In this document: positions 15,533-24,394 of the stretch, in pieces
Position numbering within the stretch: the stretch's first letter is position 1
Layout: each line of letters opens with the position of its first letter
From: Reyranella sp. CPCC 100927
GTDB lineage: Bacteria; Pseudomonadota; Alphaproteobacteria; Reyranellales; Reyranellaceae
NCBI RefSeq assembly: GCF_007859315.1
Contig: NZ_VOHA01000014.1
Span: 1 to 64,000, forward strand
Direction of reading: 5' to 3'
Length of the DNA: 64,000 bases
Position numbers and translations under genes: made by a program
The notes under the pieces: model-generated
Told to the model about the DNA's origin: nothing
What the model saw: the letters and a program-made list of their open reading frames with translations, nothing else
Databases searched by the model: none

Positions 15533-16315
15533 TTAACGAGGTTCGACGACCAGGCTCTGAACGGCGCGTCCGAAATAACCATGCCGATCGGCCAGCTTGG
15601 CGAACGCGATGCCGGTGGATGTCGGTCCCAGCCAGGTTTCGGCATCGACCAGGATCCAGTCGTCCATCGGCAGTCGGGCCAGGCTGATGGTCAAGTCACC
15701 GTTGATGAAGGTCCAGCGATCGAAATCGAGTGCGGTCGCGGTGCCGTTGCTGAAGTCCGACGTCAGCGCCGCGCGCATCAGGGCCGAGATCGGCGCGCCC
15801 TGCACGATCGGCCGATCGGCCCGGAACCACACCGATGCCGGCCCCGGTCGGCGCAGCGAGCCTTTGGCGACGCGCACCGAAACACCGGTCAGGAACGGGT
15901 TGTCGATGGAAACCTCGGCGATCTCGGTCGCCTCCCGGCACTGATCGGGCTGAGGCACGTCAAGCGGCCGATCCAGTGTCGCCGGTGGCAGGGCATGCTG
16001 CGCGGAACGGATCTTCAGCACGCTTGCCCGCACCACCTCGGTTCCCTCGGCCGCGAGCCGGACACCGCACAGCTGGATCTTGCGGCCTTCGCGGATAACC
16101 TCGGTGCTCACCGTGAGCGGCGCCACCGGCACCGGCCGCAGCAGATCGATGGTCAGCCGCGCGACCTGCATGGGCTGGTCGGCCGGTATCGCCTCGGCCG
16201 CCCAGGCGATCAGTCCCGCTGGCGCGCCGCCGTGCTGCAGTGACGTGTTCCAAGGCCCACCGGCATAGCGGCTGGGCACGGCCCGTGGGCCGTCGATGGT
16301 GTAGACCGCTTCCAT
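15533..16315 (-). CDS. Acyl-CoA thioesterase-like protein (double hotdog)
   Basis: 260 residues. The N-terminal half has the hotdog segment WNTSLQHGGAPAGLIAW and the C-terminal half a second hotdog with FINGDLTISLARLP, as in TesB-related thioesterase family proteins. The reaction would be hydrolysis of a CoA thioester in the cytoplasm. The ATG at 16315 follows a CGGAG; the frame stays open further upstream without domain support. It is the last of three minus-strand genes (Bug protein, NTF2-like, thioesterase). Confidence 0.75.
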   Translation of the reverse strand: MEAVYTIDGPRAVPSRYAGGPWNTSLQHGGAPAGLIAWAAEAIPADQPMQVARLTIDLLRPVPVAPLTVSTEVIREGRKIQLCGVRLAAEGTEVVRASVLKIRSAQHALPPATLDRPLDVPQPDQCREATEIAEVSIDNPFLTGVSVRVAKGSLRRPGPASVWFRADRPIVQGAPISALMRAALTSDFSNGTATALDFDRWTFINGDLTISLARLPMDDWILVDAETWLGPTSTGIAFAKLADRHGYFGRAVQSLVVEPR

Positions 16316-16341
16316 GATCGACTCCGAAACGCCGTCGTCGG

Positions 16342-16713
16342 TCAGGCCGTGGGAGGCTGGTCGAGGAACTGGTAGTCGGCCCGAATGCGACCATCCTCGC
16401 CCAGCAGCAGGAAGTCGAAGCCGACCGACACCACGGTGTTGTCGCGCACCATTTCCCACTGGAAACGCACGGTGTCGTGGTGGCCGTCGACGGGATCGCG
16501 GGGCCGGAAGACGTGGCCGCCATCGCGCACCCACTTGTCGTAGGCCCCGGTGATGCGCGTCTCCAGCGCGGTGTAGCCGTGATAGTCCTGGTTCGGTGTG
16601 AAGTGGCTGCCGTCGTCAGCCCACAGGGCCGCGATCTGCTGGCGCCGACTCACGGGATCGGGTTCATTCCAGACGGCGACGTAGCGGCTCACCAGCTCGT
16701 GGAGGTCGGCCAT
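16342..16713 (-). CDS. NTF2-like (SnoaL-type) protein
   Basis: 123 residues. A cone-shaped NTF2 fold is suggested by MADLHELVSRYVAVWNEPDP, ALWADDGSHF, GYTALETRI and the terminal strand pair FDFLLLGEDGRIRADYQFL. Members are small enzymes or ligand binders; no residue set identifies a reaction. ATG 16713 is preceded by GAGAGGA, which favours it over the in-frame start at 16743. It lies between a Bug binding protein gene and a thioesterase gene on the same strand. Confidence 0.78.
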   Translation of the reverse strand: MADLHELVSRYVAVWNEPDPVSRRQQIAALWADDGSHFTPNQDYHGYTALETRITGAYDKWVRDGGHVFRPRDPVDGHHDTVRFQWEMVRDNTVVSVGFDFLLLGEDGRIRADYQFLDQPPTA

Positions 16714-16796
16714 GGAGTCCTCTCTTTCCAATGCGTGTTCCACCGACCTTCCGGCACGCGGGCCGGCTTTGTCGATTACGCATCAGGTAAAAGAGC

Positions 16797-17768
16797 TCAA
16801 TCGACCGTCGCCCCGGATGCCTTCACCACCTTCGCCCACTTCTCGATTTCAGACTTCACGAACGTGCCGAGCTCGGCGGGCGACGACGTGACGACGTCGA
16901 AGCCGGCCTTCGCCGCGACCTCTTTCACGTCCGGCAGCGCCATGGCCTTGAGGGTCTCGGCGTTGAGGCGGTTGATGATGTCGGCCGGCGTGCCAGCCGG
17001 CGCGAAGAGCGCAAACCAGGCATCGGACTCGAAGCCGGGCGACAACGTCTCGGCCACGGTTGGCACATCGGGCAGTGCCGCGGCGCGCGTCTTGCCGGTG
17101 GTGGCCAGCGCCCGCAGCTTGCCGGCGCGGATCTGGCCGATCACCGACGGCATGGTCTGGAAGCTGGTCGGCACCTGACCGCCGACCAGATCCTGCACCG
17201 CCGGCGCCGTGCCCTTGTAGGGCACATGCACGGCATCGAACTTGGCCAAGCCCTTGAACAGTTCCATCGTCAGATGCGAGGCCGAGCCGTTGCCGGTGGA
17301 GGCATAGTTCACCTTGCCGCCCTGCGCCTTGGCCCAGGCGACGAAGGCGCGGATGTCGGCCGCCGGCACATCGGGATGAACCACCAGCACATGCGTGACA
17401 CCAGCGACCAGGGCAATCGGCGCAAAGTCCTTGGCGGCGTCGTAGGGGTGGTTGGGGAACAGGCTCTGGTTGGTGGCATGTGTGGCGTTATTGCCCATCA
17501 CCAGCGTGTAGCCATCGGCCGGGGCCTTGGCCACGAGGTCGCTGCCCAGGTTGCCGCTGGCGCCCGGCTTGTTGTCGACAATCACCTGCTGCCCCAGCGC
17601 CGCTGTCAGCTTCTCGGCGATGACGCGCGCCAGCACGTCGGTGGAACCCCCGGCCGGATAGGGGACGACAAGACGGACCGGCTTGGCTGGCCACGATTGC
17701 GCGCGCGCCGACGACGCGACGGCAGCGAAGCCGATGCCGGCAAAAAAAGCGCGGCGGCACAGGGACAT
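16797..17768 (-). CDS. Tripartite tricarboxylate transporter substrate-binding protein (Bug family)
   Basis: 323 residues. A signal peptide (ending SARAQ) leads into the Bug pattern: WPAKPVRLVVPYPAGGSTDV, VIVDNKPGASGNLGSDLVAK and FDAVHVPYKGTAPAVQDLVGG. Bug proteins bind carboxylates or aromatic acids in the periplasm for TctAB-type permeases. No permease is nearby, which is common for this expanded family. It heads the three-gene minus-strand group with the NTF2-like and thioesterase genes. The ligand is unknown. Confidence 0.9.
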   Translation of the reverse strand: MSLCRRAFFAGIGFAAVASSARAQSWPAKPVRLVVPYPAGGSTDVLARVIAEKLTAALGQQVIVDNKPGASGNLGSDLVAKAPADGYTLVMGNNATHATNQSLFPNHPYDAAKDFAPIALVAGVTHVLVVHPDVPAADIRAFVAWAKAQGGKVNYASTGNGSASHLTMELFKGLAKFDAVHVPYKGTAPAVQDLVGGQVPTSFQTMPSVIGQIRAGKLRALATTGKTRAAALPDVPTVAETLSPGFESDAWFALFAPAGTPADIINRLNAETLKAMALPDVKEVAAKAGFDVVTSSPAELGTFVKSEIEKWAKVVKASGATVD

Positions 17769-18034
17769 GATTTGACCTCGGACAGCGACGAAAGGCGTGT
17801 GGGCCTTAGCACGCGCCGGCCTGACTGACGCCGTCTGATTTTGCGAATCGGATGTTCATTCCTGGCCCGCGGTCCTTGCGTGTGGCGGTCGTTTGATTTG
17901 CAGCGGTGTCATGCACGATAGGCATGATGGCGCTCGCAAGGATCGTCTTTCGGCCGGACCAGCGCCCTTTTCCCGCCCGATTCGCGGTCGAACATCCACC
18001 TTGCGCCGGTCGTTCCATTCGACCGGCCATTTTC

Positions 18035-20167
18035 ATGATGACATCAGCCGATTATCCCATCGCCCTGCCGCCGCGCCACGCGCTGCACGAGTATCAGATC
18101 GAGCGGGTGCTGGGGCATGGCGGCTTCGGTATCACCTACCTCGCGACCGACTCGAGCCTGCGCAAGAAGGTCGCGGTCAAGGAATACCTGCCTGCCCAGT
18201 TCGCCGTCCGGGCCGAAGGCGCCACGGTGATGCCGCGCACGCGACGCGTGGCAGATGATTATCGCTGGGGCCTCGATCGCTTTCTGGAAGAGGCGCGCAC
18301 GCTGGCGCGCTTTCGTCACGTCAACATCGTGCCGGTGTTACGATTTTTTGAAGCCAACGGCACCGCCTACATCGTGATGGAGTACGAGGAGGGCCGCTCG
18401 TTGGCCACCCTGCTGACGGGGCCCGGTCGCCTGTCGGCGGCGCGGGTGCGCACGCTGCTCGAAGGCCTGATGGATGGTCTGGCGCGTGTCCACGCGGCTG
18501 GCTTCCTCCATCGCGACATCAAGCCGTCCAACATCATCATCCGCAGCGACGGCACGCCGGTGCTGATCGATTTCGGCGCCGCACGTCAGGCCCTGCTGCG
18601 CGGCGGCGCGACGCTCACCAGCATCGTGACGCCACGCTACGCACCGCTGGAGCAATACCAGGCCGATGCCGAGCAGGGGCCGTGGACCGACATCTACGCC
18701 CTGGCCGCAGTGATGCGACATGCCATCACCGGCGATCCGCCGCCGGAAGCACCGGGGCGCGTACGCAAGGATCCCTGTCAGCCCCTGGTCGATGCCGGCA
18801 TCGCCGGTCACAGCGAGCTGTTCCTCAGCGCGATTGATCACGGCTTGGCCGTCCACCCCGAAGATCGGCCGCAGAGCGTCGCCGCATGGCGTCAGTCGAT
18901 GGGCCCGGCGCCGGCGGAAGCAGCCGCGCTGGAAGAGCTGGGCGACACGACACCGGCAGGTGCCCAGACGCGGCTGATGCAGGCGCCGCTGACGCTGGCG
19001 GCGTCGACGCCGCTCGTGCCGTTGCGCCTGGGCGGCGCTGATGACTCGCAGCGCGTGCGCCTGGCTGCACCGCCGCCGCGGCGGCCGGCAAGCGGCGGTG
19101 GCCGCGGGAAAAGCGTTGCGTTGATCCTGGGCGTTGTCCTGTTAGGAGCCGCCGGTCTCTACGCGTGGCGTACGTTGCCCGGCACCGGGCAATCGCAGAC
19201 GGCTGATACGCAGCAACCTGCGGGCACCGCCACACCGCCGCCGACGCCAACCGCGCCGCCCGCACAAAAGGCCGCCGGGGTGCCGCCAGCGTCGGTCGTA
19301 CCGAAGGGCGACCCGGTGCCGATCAAACCACCGCCGGCCGGTTCAGGATCGACGGCCGGCCAGGTCGGATCGATCGATGAGCTGCTGAGCAAAGCCAGTC
19401 AGACGCCGTCCAGTGCGCAGGCGCCTGGCGCCAGCAAGGCGGGGCGTGACAAGACGCTGGACATCGCGCGGCAGGCGGCATCGCAAGCGAAGTCGATGGC
19501 CGAGCTGGCCGAGAAGGCGCACCGACGCGCCATGGAGCGCGCCGGTGATGCCCGGATCCGTGCCGCGGAGGCCGCCAAGTCGGATCTTCCGGGCGCCGAG
19601 CGGCTCACGTTCGATGACGGGTCTGCCTATATCGGCCAGCGTGCCGATGGCCGGCGCGACGGCCTGGGGGTTGCCGAGCTGCGCAATGGCGAGCGCCAGT
19701 CCGGGGAGTGGAAAGGCGATCGCCTGGAAGGGCTGGGCATGCTGCGCGCTGGCGACGGCCGCTCCTACGAAGGCGAGTGGCGGCACGGCTTGCCGGAAGG
19801 CATCGGCGTTTTCCGCTTGAGCCGCGAAGAACGATATTTCGGTGAGGTCAAGGCCGGCCAGCCGCAGGGTGCGGGTGTCCGGACTGTAGGCGACGGGCGC
19901 GACGTCACGACCCGCGCCGGCGTCTGGCAGAACGGCGTTCTGGAGGGACCCGGGGTCGAGACCACGTCCTCGGGTTGGCGCTACGAGGGAGGCTTCCGCG
20001 GCGGCAAGCGCCATGGACCGGGAATCCTCGTGGGGCCGGACGGTGTGCGGTTCCACGGAACGTTTGTCGATGGCGTCGCTGACGGCTACGGTGTCTCCGT
20101 TGCGCCTGACGGCCACATGTCGTCGGGCGAGTGGCGCGCAGGCAGTCTGGCACGCGCCGACGACTAA
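18035..20167 (+). CDS. Transmembrane Ser/Thr protein kinase with C-terminal MORN repeats
   Basis: 710 residues. A Hanks-type kinase domain fills about residues 20-300: glycine loop GHGGFG (27-32), ATP lysine K49 (VAVKEY), catalytic HRDIKPSN (D161) and IDFGAAR (D179). A Pro/Ala linker, one membrane helix (about 361-381), a low-complexity stretch, a helical Ala/Arg-rich segment (about 470-515) and some seven MORN-type repeats (about 522-705, e.g. YEGEWRHGLPEGIGVF) follow. With one helix, the kinase is cytoplasmic and the MORN part should be periplasmic. ATG 18035 starts the domain; the frame is open from 17906. The antiporter gene begins 45 bp downstream. Confidence 0.9.
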   Translation: MMTSADYPIALPPRHALHEYQIERVLGHGGFGITYLATDSSLRKKVAVKEYLPAQFAVRAEGATVMPRTRRVADDYRWGLDRFLEEARTLARFRHVNIVPVLRFFEANGTAYIVMEYEEGRSLATLLTGPGRLSAARVRTLLEGLMDGLARVHAAGFLHRDIKPSNIIIRSDGTPVLIDFGAARQALLRGGATLTSIVTPRYAPLEQYQADAEQGPWTDIYALAAVMRHAITGDPPPEAPGRVRKDPCQPLVDAGIAGHSELFLSAIDHGLAVHPEDRPQSVAAWRQSMGPAPAEAAALEELGDTTPAGAQTRLMQAPLTLAASTPLVPLRLGGADDSQRVRLAAPPPRRPASGGGRGKSVALILGVVLLGAAGLYAWRTLPGTGQSQTADTQQPAGTATPPPTPTAPPAQKAAGVPPASVVPKGDPVPIKPPPAGSGSTAGQVGSIDELLSKASQTPSSAQAPGASKAGRDKTLDIARQAASQAKSMAELAEKAHRRAMERAGDARIRAAEAAKSDLPGAERLTFDDGSAYIGQRADGRRDGLGVAELRNGERQSGEWKGDRLEGLGMLRAGDGRSYEGEWRHGLPEGIGVFRLSREERYFGEVKAGQPQGAGVRTVGDGRDVTTRAGVWQNGVLEGPGVETTSSGWRYEGGFRGGKRHGPGILVGPDGVRFHGTFVDGVADGYGVSVAPDGHMSSGEWRAGSLARADD

Positions 20168-20212
20168 GACAGGCCGGCGCTCGCCGTCGGCACGGCGACG
20201 GACGGGGGCGGC

Positions 20213-22678
20213 TTGACGGAGATTGTTGTCGCGATATTGGCCATCGCGCTGGCGCTGATATTGGTCAGCGTCCTGCTGCCGGTGGCCGAGCGGTTCCGCA
20301 TTCCGCATACGGTCCTGCTGGCTGTCCTGGGCATCGCTCTGGGCGCGGCCGGCGCCTGGGTGGGAACGGATACGCACCGGTTCGGTCTGCCGGGTGACGT
20401 GTTCGATGGCCTGGGCACGGTCGGCGCCAGTCCGGGCGCATTCCTCTACGTCTTCCTGCCGCCGCTCCTGTTCACGGCGGGGCTGACCATCGACGTTCGC
20501 CGCCTGTTTGACGAAGTGTCGGCGGTGCTGCTGCTGGCCATTGTGGCCGTGTTCGTCTGCATCGGCGTCGTGGGCGGTGTCGTTCACGTGGCCACGGGTG
20601 TGGACATCTACGTATGCCTGCTGCTGGGCGCCGTCGTTTCGACCACTGATCCGGCAGCGGTGATCGGCATCTTTCGCGAGGTCGGCGCGCCCAAGCGGCT
20701 GTCGATCCTGGCCGAGGGCGAAGCGCTGTTCAACGATGCCGCCGCCATCGCCACGTTCGGTATCCTGATCAACGTGCTGGTCCATCACATCGTGCCCGAT
20801 GCTGCGGCGCCGGGACTGGATTTCCTACGCGAGTTTGCCGGCGGCGTCGCGTTGGGCATCGTGCTGGCCTACATCGCTCTGTTCATCGTCATGCGGCTGG
20901 GCGGCTCGATCGTAGGCCTGGCTTCGGTCACCGTCGGCCTCGCCTACGTCGCCTACATCCTGGGTGACAAGTACCTGCACGTGTCCGGCGTCGTGGCGGT
21001 CGTCGTCGCGGCGCTGACATTTGCGACGCTCGGGCCAACGCGCCTGCAGCCGCATCAATGGGAGGCCTTGCGTCACACCTGGCATCAGCTCGAATTCTGG
21101 GCCAGCTCGCTGATCTTCCTGTTGGCGGCGGTGGTGGCGGCGCGCGTGCTGGCGGGGTTCCATTGGTGGCATGTCGGTGCCGTGCTGGCGCTGTACGTCG
21201 CCGCATTCGGTGCCCGTGCCTTGGTGCTGTACGGGTTGTTGCCGGTGCTGGAGGCGGTCGGCCGCGTTCAGCCCGTCGATCACCGATACAAGACCATGCT
21301 GGTCTGGGGCGGCTTGCGCGGCGCCGTAACGCTGGCGCTGGCTCTGGTCGCGTACGGCAACGAGCGGCTGCCGCAGGACGTCCGTGATTTCGTCGCCATC
21401 CTCGCGACGCTGTTCGTGCTGGCTACGCTGTTCGTCAATGCGCCCACCCTGCGGCCGCTGATGCGCTTCTTCGGCTTGAACGAGCTCGACGAGACCGACA
21501 AGGTGCTGCGCGATCGCGTGCTGCTGCTGTCGTGGGCGTCGGTGGCGACCCAGGTCCGCGAGGCGGCGAAGATCTACGGCGCCGAAGCCGACATGGCCCA
21601 GCGCCTGCCGCACCTGGAACTGGGGCATGCCTCGACGTCGCAGGCCGATATCGCGTTGCCGATCGACAAACGGGTCGCCTATGGACTGCGTACGCTCTGC
21701 GCGCGCGAGCGCGAGCTCTATCTGTGGCGGTTCGGGCACCAGTCGATCTCGCGGCACATCGCCACCATGCTGGTCGCGTCCGCCGACCGGTTGATCGACC
21801 AAGTGCAGACGGAAGGTGTCGCCGGTTATGCGCTGGCGCTGCGGCAGGACGTCGTGGTCGACCGGGGCTTTCGCATCACGCTGTGGCTGCACCAGACTTT
21901 CGGCTGGGAACGGCCGTTGTCGGACCGCTTGGCCGATCGCTTCGAGACATTGATGGTCGAGCGCAGCGTGCTGCATGAACTGAAGGCGTTCAATCGCACC
22001 GACGTGGCGGACCTGCTGGGCGCCGCCGTGGCCGACCGTCTGGCTGAGCTGTTGGACGAGCGGCTGGAAGGCATTGAAGGCGCGCTGAAGGCGTTGTCGC
22101 TGCAGTACGGCGATTATGCCGACACCATCCGTGGCCAGCACCTGCAACGCATCGCCATTCGGATGGAGGCGGATGAATACGATCGCCAGCTGGGCAATTT
22201 CGCCATCAGCCAGGAGGTCTACAGGGACCTGCAGCATGCGCTGCAGGAACGACGCGCCGAAGCCAATCGCCGGCCGCCGCTGCGGCTGGGCCTGAAGTTG
22301 ACGGCGATGATCGAGCGCGTGCCGCTGTTCGCCGGCCTCGATACCGGCGAGGTGGCTGCCGTGGGCAAGCTGCTGCGGGCGCGCGTCGTGTTGCCGGGAC
22401 AGAAGATCGTGGCGCGTGGCGAGCGCGGCGATGCGATGTATTTCATCGCCGCCGGCGTCGCCAAGGTGAAACTGGCGATGGGCGATGTCGAGTTGGGCGA
22501 AGGCGCTTTCTTCGGCGAGGTGGCACTGCTGGAGCACAAGCCGCGCAATGCCGACGTCGTGGCCAAGGGCGTCTGCCACCTGCTGCGCCTGGACGCCCAT
22601 GCCTTCCGTCGGCTGCTGACCGCGCGTCCCGAGATGCGCCAGGAGATCGAAACGGTCGCCGCCCAGCGGCGCGGATGA
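20213..22678 (+). CDS. Na+/H+ antiporter (CPA1/NhaP type) with cytoplasmic cNMP-binding-like domain
   Basis: 821 residues, TTG start at 20213 with GGGGGCGG just upstream. About 12 helices occupy residues 1-430, with STTDPAAV (D146) and the ion-binding ALFND (N174-D175). A long helical cytoplasmic part (430-690) ends in a CRP/cNMP-binding domain (about 690-815) with the phosphate cassette region FFGEVALLEHKPRNADV. No voltage-sensor segment is seen, so the order matches plant SOS1 rather than sperm SLC9C1. It exchanges cations for protons at the inner membrane. The upstream kinase gene is on the same strand, 45 bp away. Confidence 0.88.
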   Translation: MTEIVVAILAIALALILVSVLLPVAERFRIPHTVLLAVLGIALGAAGAWVGTDTHRFGLPGDVFDGLGTVGASPGAFLYVFLPPLLFTAGLTIDVRRLFDEVSAVLLLAIVAVFVCIGVVGGVVHVATGVDIYVCLLLGAVVSTTDPAAVIGIFREVGAPKRLSILAEGEALFNDAAAIATFGILINVLVHHIVPDAAAPGLDFLREFAGGVALGIVLAYIALFIVMRLGGSIVGLASVTVGLAYVAYILGDKYLHVSGVVAVVVAALTFATLGPTRLQPHQWEALRHTWHQLEFWASSLIFLLAAVVAARVLAGFHWWHVGAVLALYVAAFGARALVLYGLLPVLEAVGRVQPVDHRYKTMLVWGGLRGAVTLALALVAYGNERLPQDVRDFVAILATLFVLATLFVNAPTLRPLMRFFGLNELDETDKVLRDRVLLLSWASVATQVREAAKIYGAEADMAQRLPHLELGHASTSQADIALPIDKRVAYGLRTLCARERELYLWRFGHQSISRHIATMLVASADRLIDQVQTEGVAGYALALRQDVVVDRGFRITLWLHQTFGWERPLSDRLADRFETLMVERSVLHELKAFNRTDVADLLGAAVADRLAELLDERLEGIEGALKALSLQYGDYADTIRGQHLQRIAIRMEADEYDRQLGNFAISQEVYRDLQHALQERRAEANRRPPLRLGLKLTAMIERVPLFAGLDTGEVAAVGKLLRARVVLPGQKIVARGERGDAMYFIAAGVAKVKLAMGDVELGEGAFFGEVALLEHKPRNADVVAKGVCHLLRLDAHAFRRLLTARPEMRQEIETVAAQRRG

Positions 22679-22754
22679 CAGGAAGTTGACTCAAACGCCT
22701 GAAATTTCGCGCTGCGTGGCAGCAAGGCGATGCCAGTTAACAGCTTGGTTGAAA

Positions 22755-22766
22755 ATGAGCGCTCAT
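22755..22766. promoter_or_regulatory. 12-bp perfect palindrome upstream of the DUF882 gene
   Basis: ATGAGCGCTCAT reads the same on both strands and lies about 95 bp before ATG 22862, in the 183-bp gap after the antiporter gene. It is a plausible operator, but no convincing -35/-10 pair surrounds it. Confidence 0.3.
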
Positions 22767-22861
22767 ATTGGTGAACCAAAAAGGGGTTTGCACTCAACAT
22801 ATTGACGGTTAAAAAGGCGTGGCATTTCTGCAACACCCCTTTGCAGCGGAGTGAAGCGTAC

Positions 22862-23740
22862 ATGGCGGCCGCAAAGTATGTAACGGCGTTGCTGGCGTTT
22901 GCTGTCGGCATATCGATCGTTTCAAATGGGATGGCGCAATCGACCGCGCCCAAAAAAGTCACAGTAAGCAAGGCTCCCGCCAAGCAGGCCGCTGCAACGG
23001 CCCAGAAGCCGGTGACCAAGCCCACAACCAAACCTGCGGTCGTTTCGGCGAAAACGCCCACGACCAAGACTGCTGCAACGACGCAGCGGCCGGGTGCCAC
23101 GAAATCATCGGTCGCTGCCCGCCAGCAGGTCGCATCGCGGCAGAACACGCGCGTGTCCCGGATTGGCTATGGCGGCCGTGCCATCGGCTCGCGGGCGCCG
23201 GCGACGCTGCGCAGCACGCGCTTCGGCGCCGTTCCTGTGATGCCGTCGCTCTATGCGCCGCCGCAGGAAAAGCTGCCGCCGCCGCCCGACGATGGCAGCC
23301 CGCGGACGCTGTCGTTCTACAGTGTCAACAGCCAGGAATCGCTTACGGTCACCTACCGGCGCGATGGCCGCTACGTTCAGTCCGAACTCGACCGGGTGAA
23401 TGCCTTCCTGCGTGACTCGCGCAACGGCGACTCGGTTCAGATGGACCCGCAGCTGTTCGACATCCTGTGGCACGTGAAGCGGTCGCTGGGCGCCGATGGA
23501 CCGTACGAGGTGCTATCGGCATATCGCTCGCCCGAGACCAACGCTTGGCTTGCCAGCGCCAGCCGCGGCGTGGCCTCCGACAGCCTTCATATGCGGGGGC
23601 AGGCCATGGACGTGAAGCTGCCCGGCTATACGGCTTATCAGATTCGACAGGCGGCGCGGGACCTCGGGCTCGGCGGCGTCGGATACTATCCGCGCTCAGG
23701 CTTCGTCCACCTCGACACCGGCTCGGTGCGTTACTGGTAG
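22862..23740 (+). CDS. Secreted DUF882/YcbK-type murein peptidase-like protein
   Basis: 292 residues. A signal peptide (to about residue 26, NGMAQ) is followed by a Lys/Ala/Thr-rich low-complexity linker and a C-terminal DUF882 domain of the M15A peptidase fold: VLSAYRSPETNAWL, the zinc-site segment SLHMRGQAMDVKLPGY and GFVHLDTG. E. coli MepK (YcbK) of this family cuts 3-3 crosslinks in peptidoglycan, so a wall-remodelling role is likely. The frame is open from a TTG at 22802, but the signal peptide favours 22862. A strong terminator follows. Confidence 0.85.
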   Translation: MAAAKYVTALLAFAVGISIVSNGMAQSTAPKKVTVSKAPAKQAAATAQKPVTKPTTKPAVVSAKTPTTKTAATTQRPGATKSSVAARQQVASRQNTRVSRIGYGGRAIGSRAPATLRSTRFGAVPVMPSLYAPPQEKLPPPPDDGSPRTLSFYSVNSQESLTVTYRRDGRYVQSELDRVNAFLRDSRNGDSVQMDPQLFDILWHVKRSLGADGPYEVLSAYRSPETNAWLASASRGVASDSLHMRGQAMDVKLPGYTAYQIRQAARDLGLGGVGYYPRSGFVHLDTGSVRYW

Positions 23741-23770
23741 ACCCAGGCGCTGAGGTCAGACGATCCAACA

Positions 23771-23798
23771 AAAAAGGCCGGCTTCCGCCGGCCTTTTT
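23771..23798. terminator. Bidirectional rho-independent terminator
   Basis: AAAAAGGCCGGC (23771-23782) and GCCGGCCTTTTT (23787-23798) form a perfect 12-bp stem with a TTCC loop and T tract on both strands. It sits between the convergent DUF882 and dps genes and should end both transcripts. Confidence 0.92.
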
Positions 23799-23814
23799 CT
23801 TTTGGCGTCGGCGC

Positions 23815-24285
23815 TCAGCCCACGTGGCTGCGCAGCATCCAGGCTGCCTTGGCCAGAGCGTCCATGCGCTCGATCATCAAGTCGCCGGTTTCGGCGTCGC
23901 CCAGGCTTTCGGCCAGCTCACGCACCGGCCGGCAGCGCTGCACCAGGCTGTCGTTGTCGGCGGCGAGCTGCTCGCACATCTGGCCCCAGCTTTCGCCACC
24001 CTTGGCCTCCGGCAGCGTCGCCAGCTTGCCATAGGCAACGAAGCCGCCCGGTGCCGGAAAGCCCAGCGTGCGAATGCGCTCGGCGACCTCGTCGAGGGCA
24101 GCGTGCAGGGCCGCGTACTGCGCGCCGAACAGGGCATGCAGGCCCTGGAAGTTCGGTCCGGTGACGTTCCAGTGGAAGTTCTGCGTCTTCAGCGCCAGCA
24201 GGTAATGGTCGGCCAGGATCGCCCCCAGCGATTCGGCGACCTGCCGGCGCGCGTTGTCGGATAGTCCAAGATTAACGGCGGCCAT
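23815..24285 (-). CDS. dps: Dps ferritin-like DNA-protection protein
   Basis: 156 residues. The conserved Dps motif KTQNFHWNVTGPNFQGLHALF (about residues 33-53) provides the ferroxidase histidines and acidic partners, with LDEVAERIR completing the site at the dimer interface. Dps forms a 12-subunit shell that oxidises Fe(II) with peroxide, stores iron and can coat DNA in stationary phase. The N-terminus is short, without the Lys-rich DNA-binding tail of E. coli Dps. An AAGGAGC lies 10 bp before the ATG. It is divergent from the BKACE gene. Confidence 0.93.
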   Translation of the reverse strand: MAAVNLGLSDNARRQVAESLGAILADHYLLALKTQNFHWNVTGPNFQGLHALFGAQYAALHAALDEVAERIRTLGFPAPGGFVAYGKLATLPEAKGGESWGQMCEQLAADNDSLVQRCRPVRELAESLGDAETGDLMIERMDALAKAAWMLRSHVG

Positions 24286-24394
24286 TTTTTTTCGTGCTCC
24301 TTACTTTTGCACCACGTGTTTCAATGTAATGTCGATCGACGGCTGCTCAACCGCGACGTTCGAGCACGCCTGCAGCGACGACAGGGAGGGCTGC

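Noticed and set aside
17909-17927. TCATGC/GCATGA inverted repeat upstream of the kinase gene as operator
   Set aside because: Only 6-bp arms, 7-bp centre, no promoter match around it; expected by chance at this length.
19343-20788. A 481-residue minus-strand frame spanning the kinase end and antiporter start
   Set aside because: Antisense to two well-supported genes; composition is that of a reversed reading frame.
20825-22600. A 591-residue minus-strand frame opposite the antiporter
   Set aside because: Shadow of the antiporter gene with biased composition and no recognisable motif.
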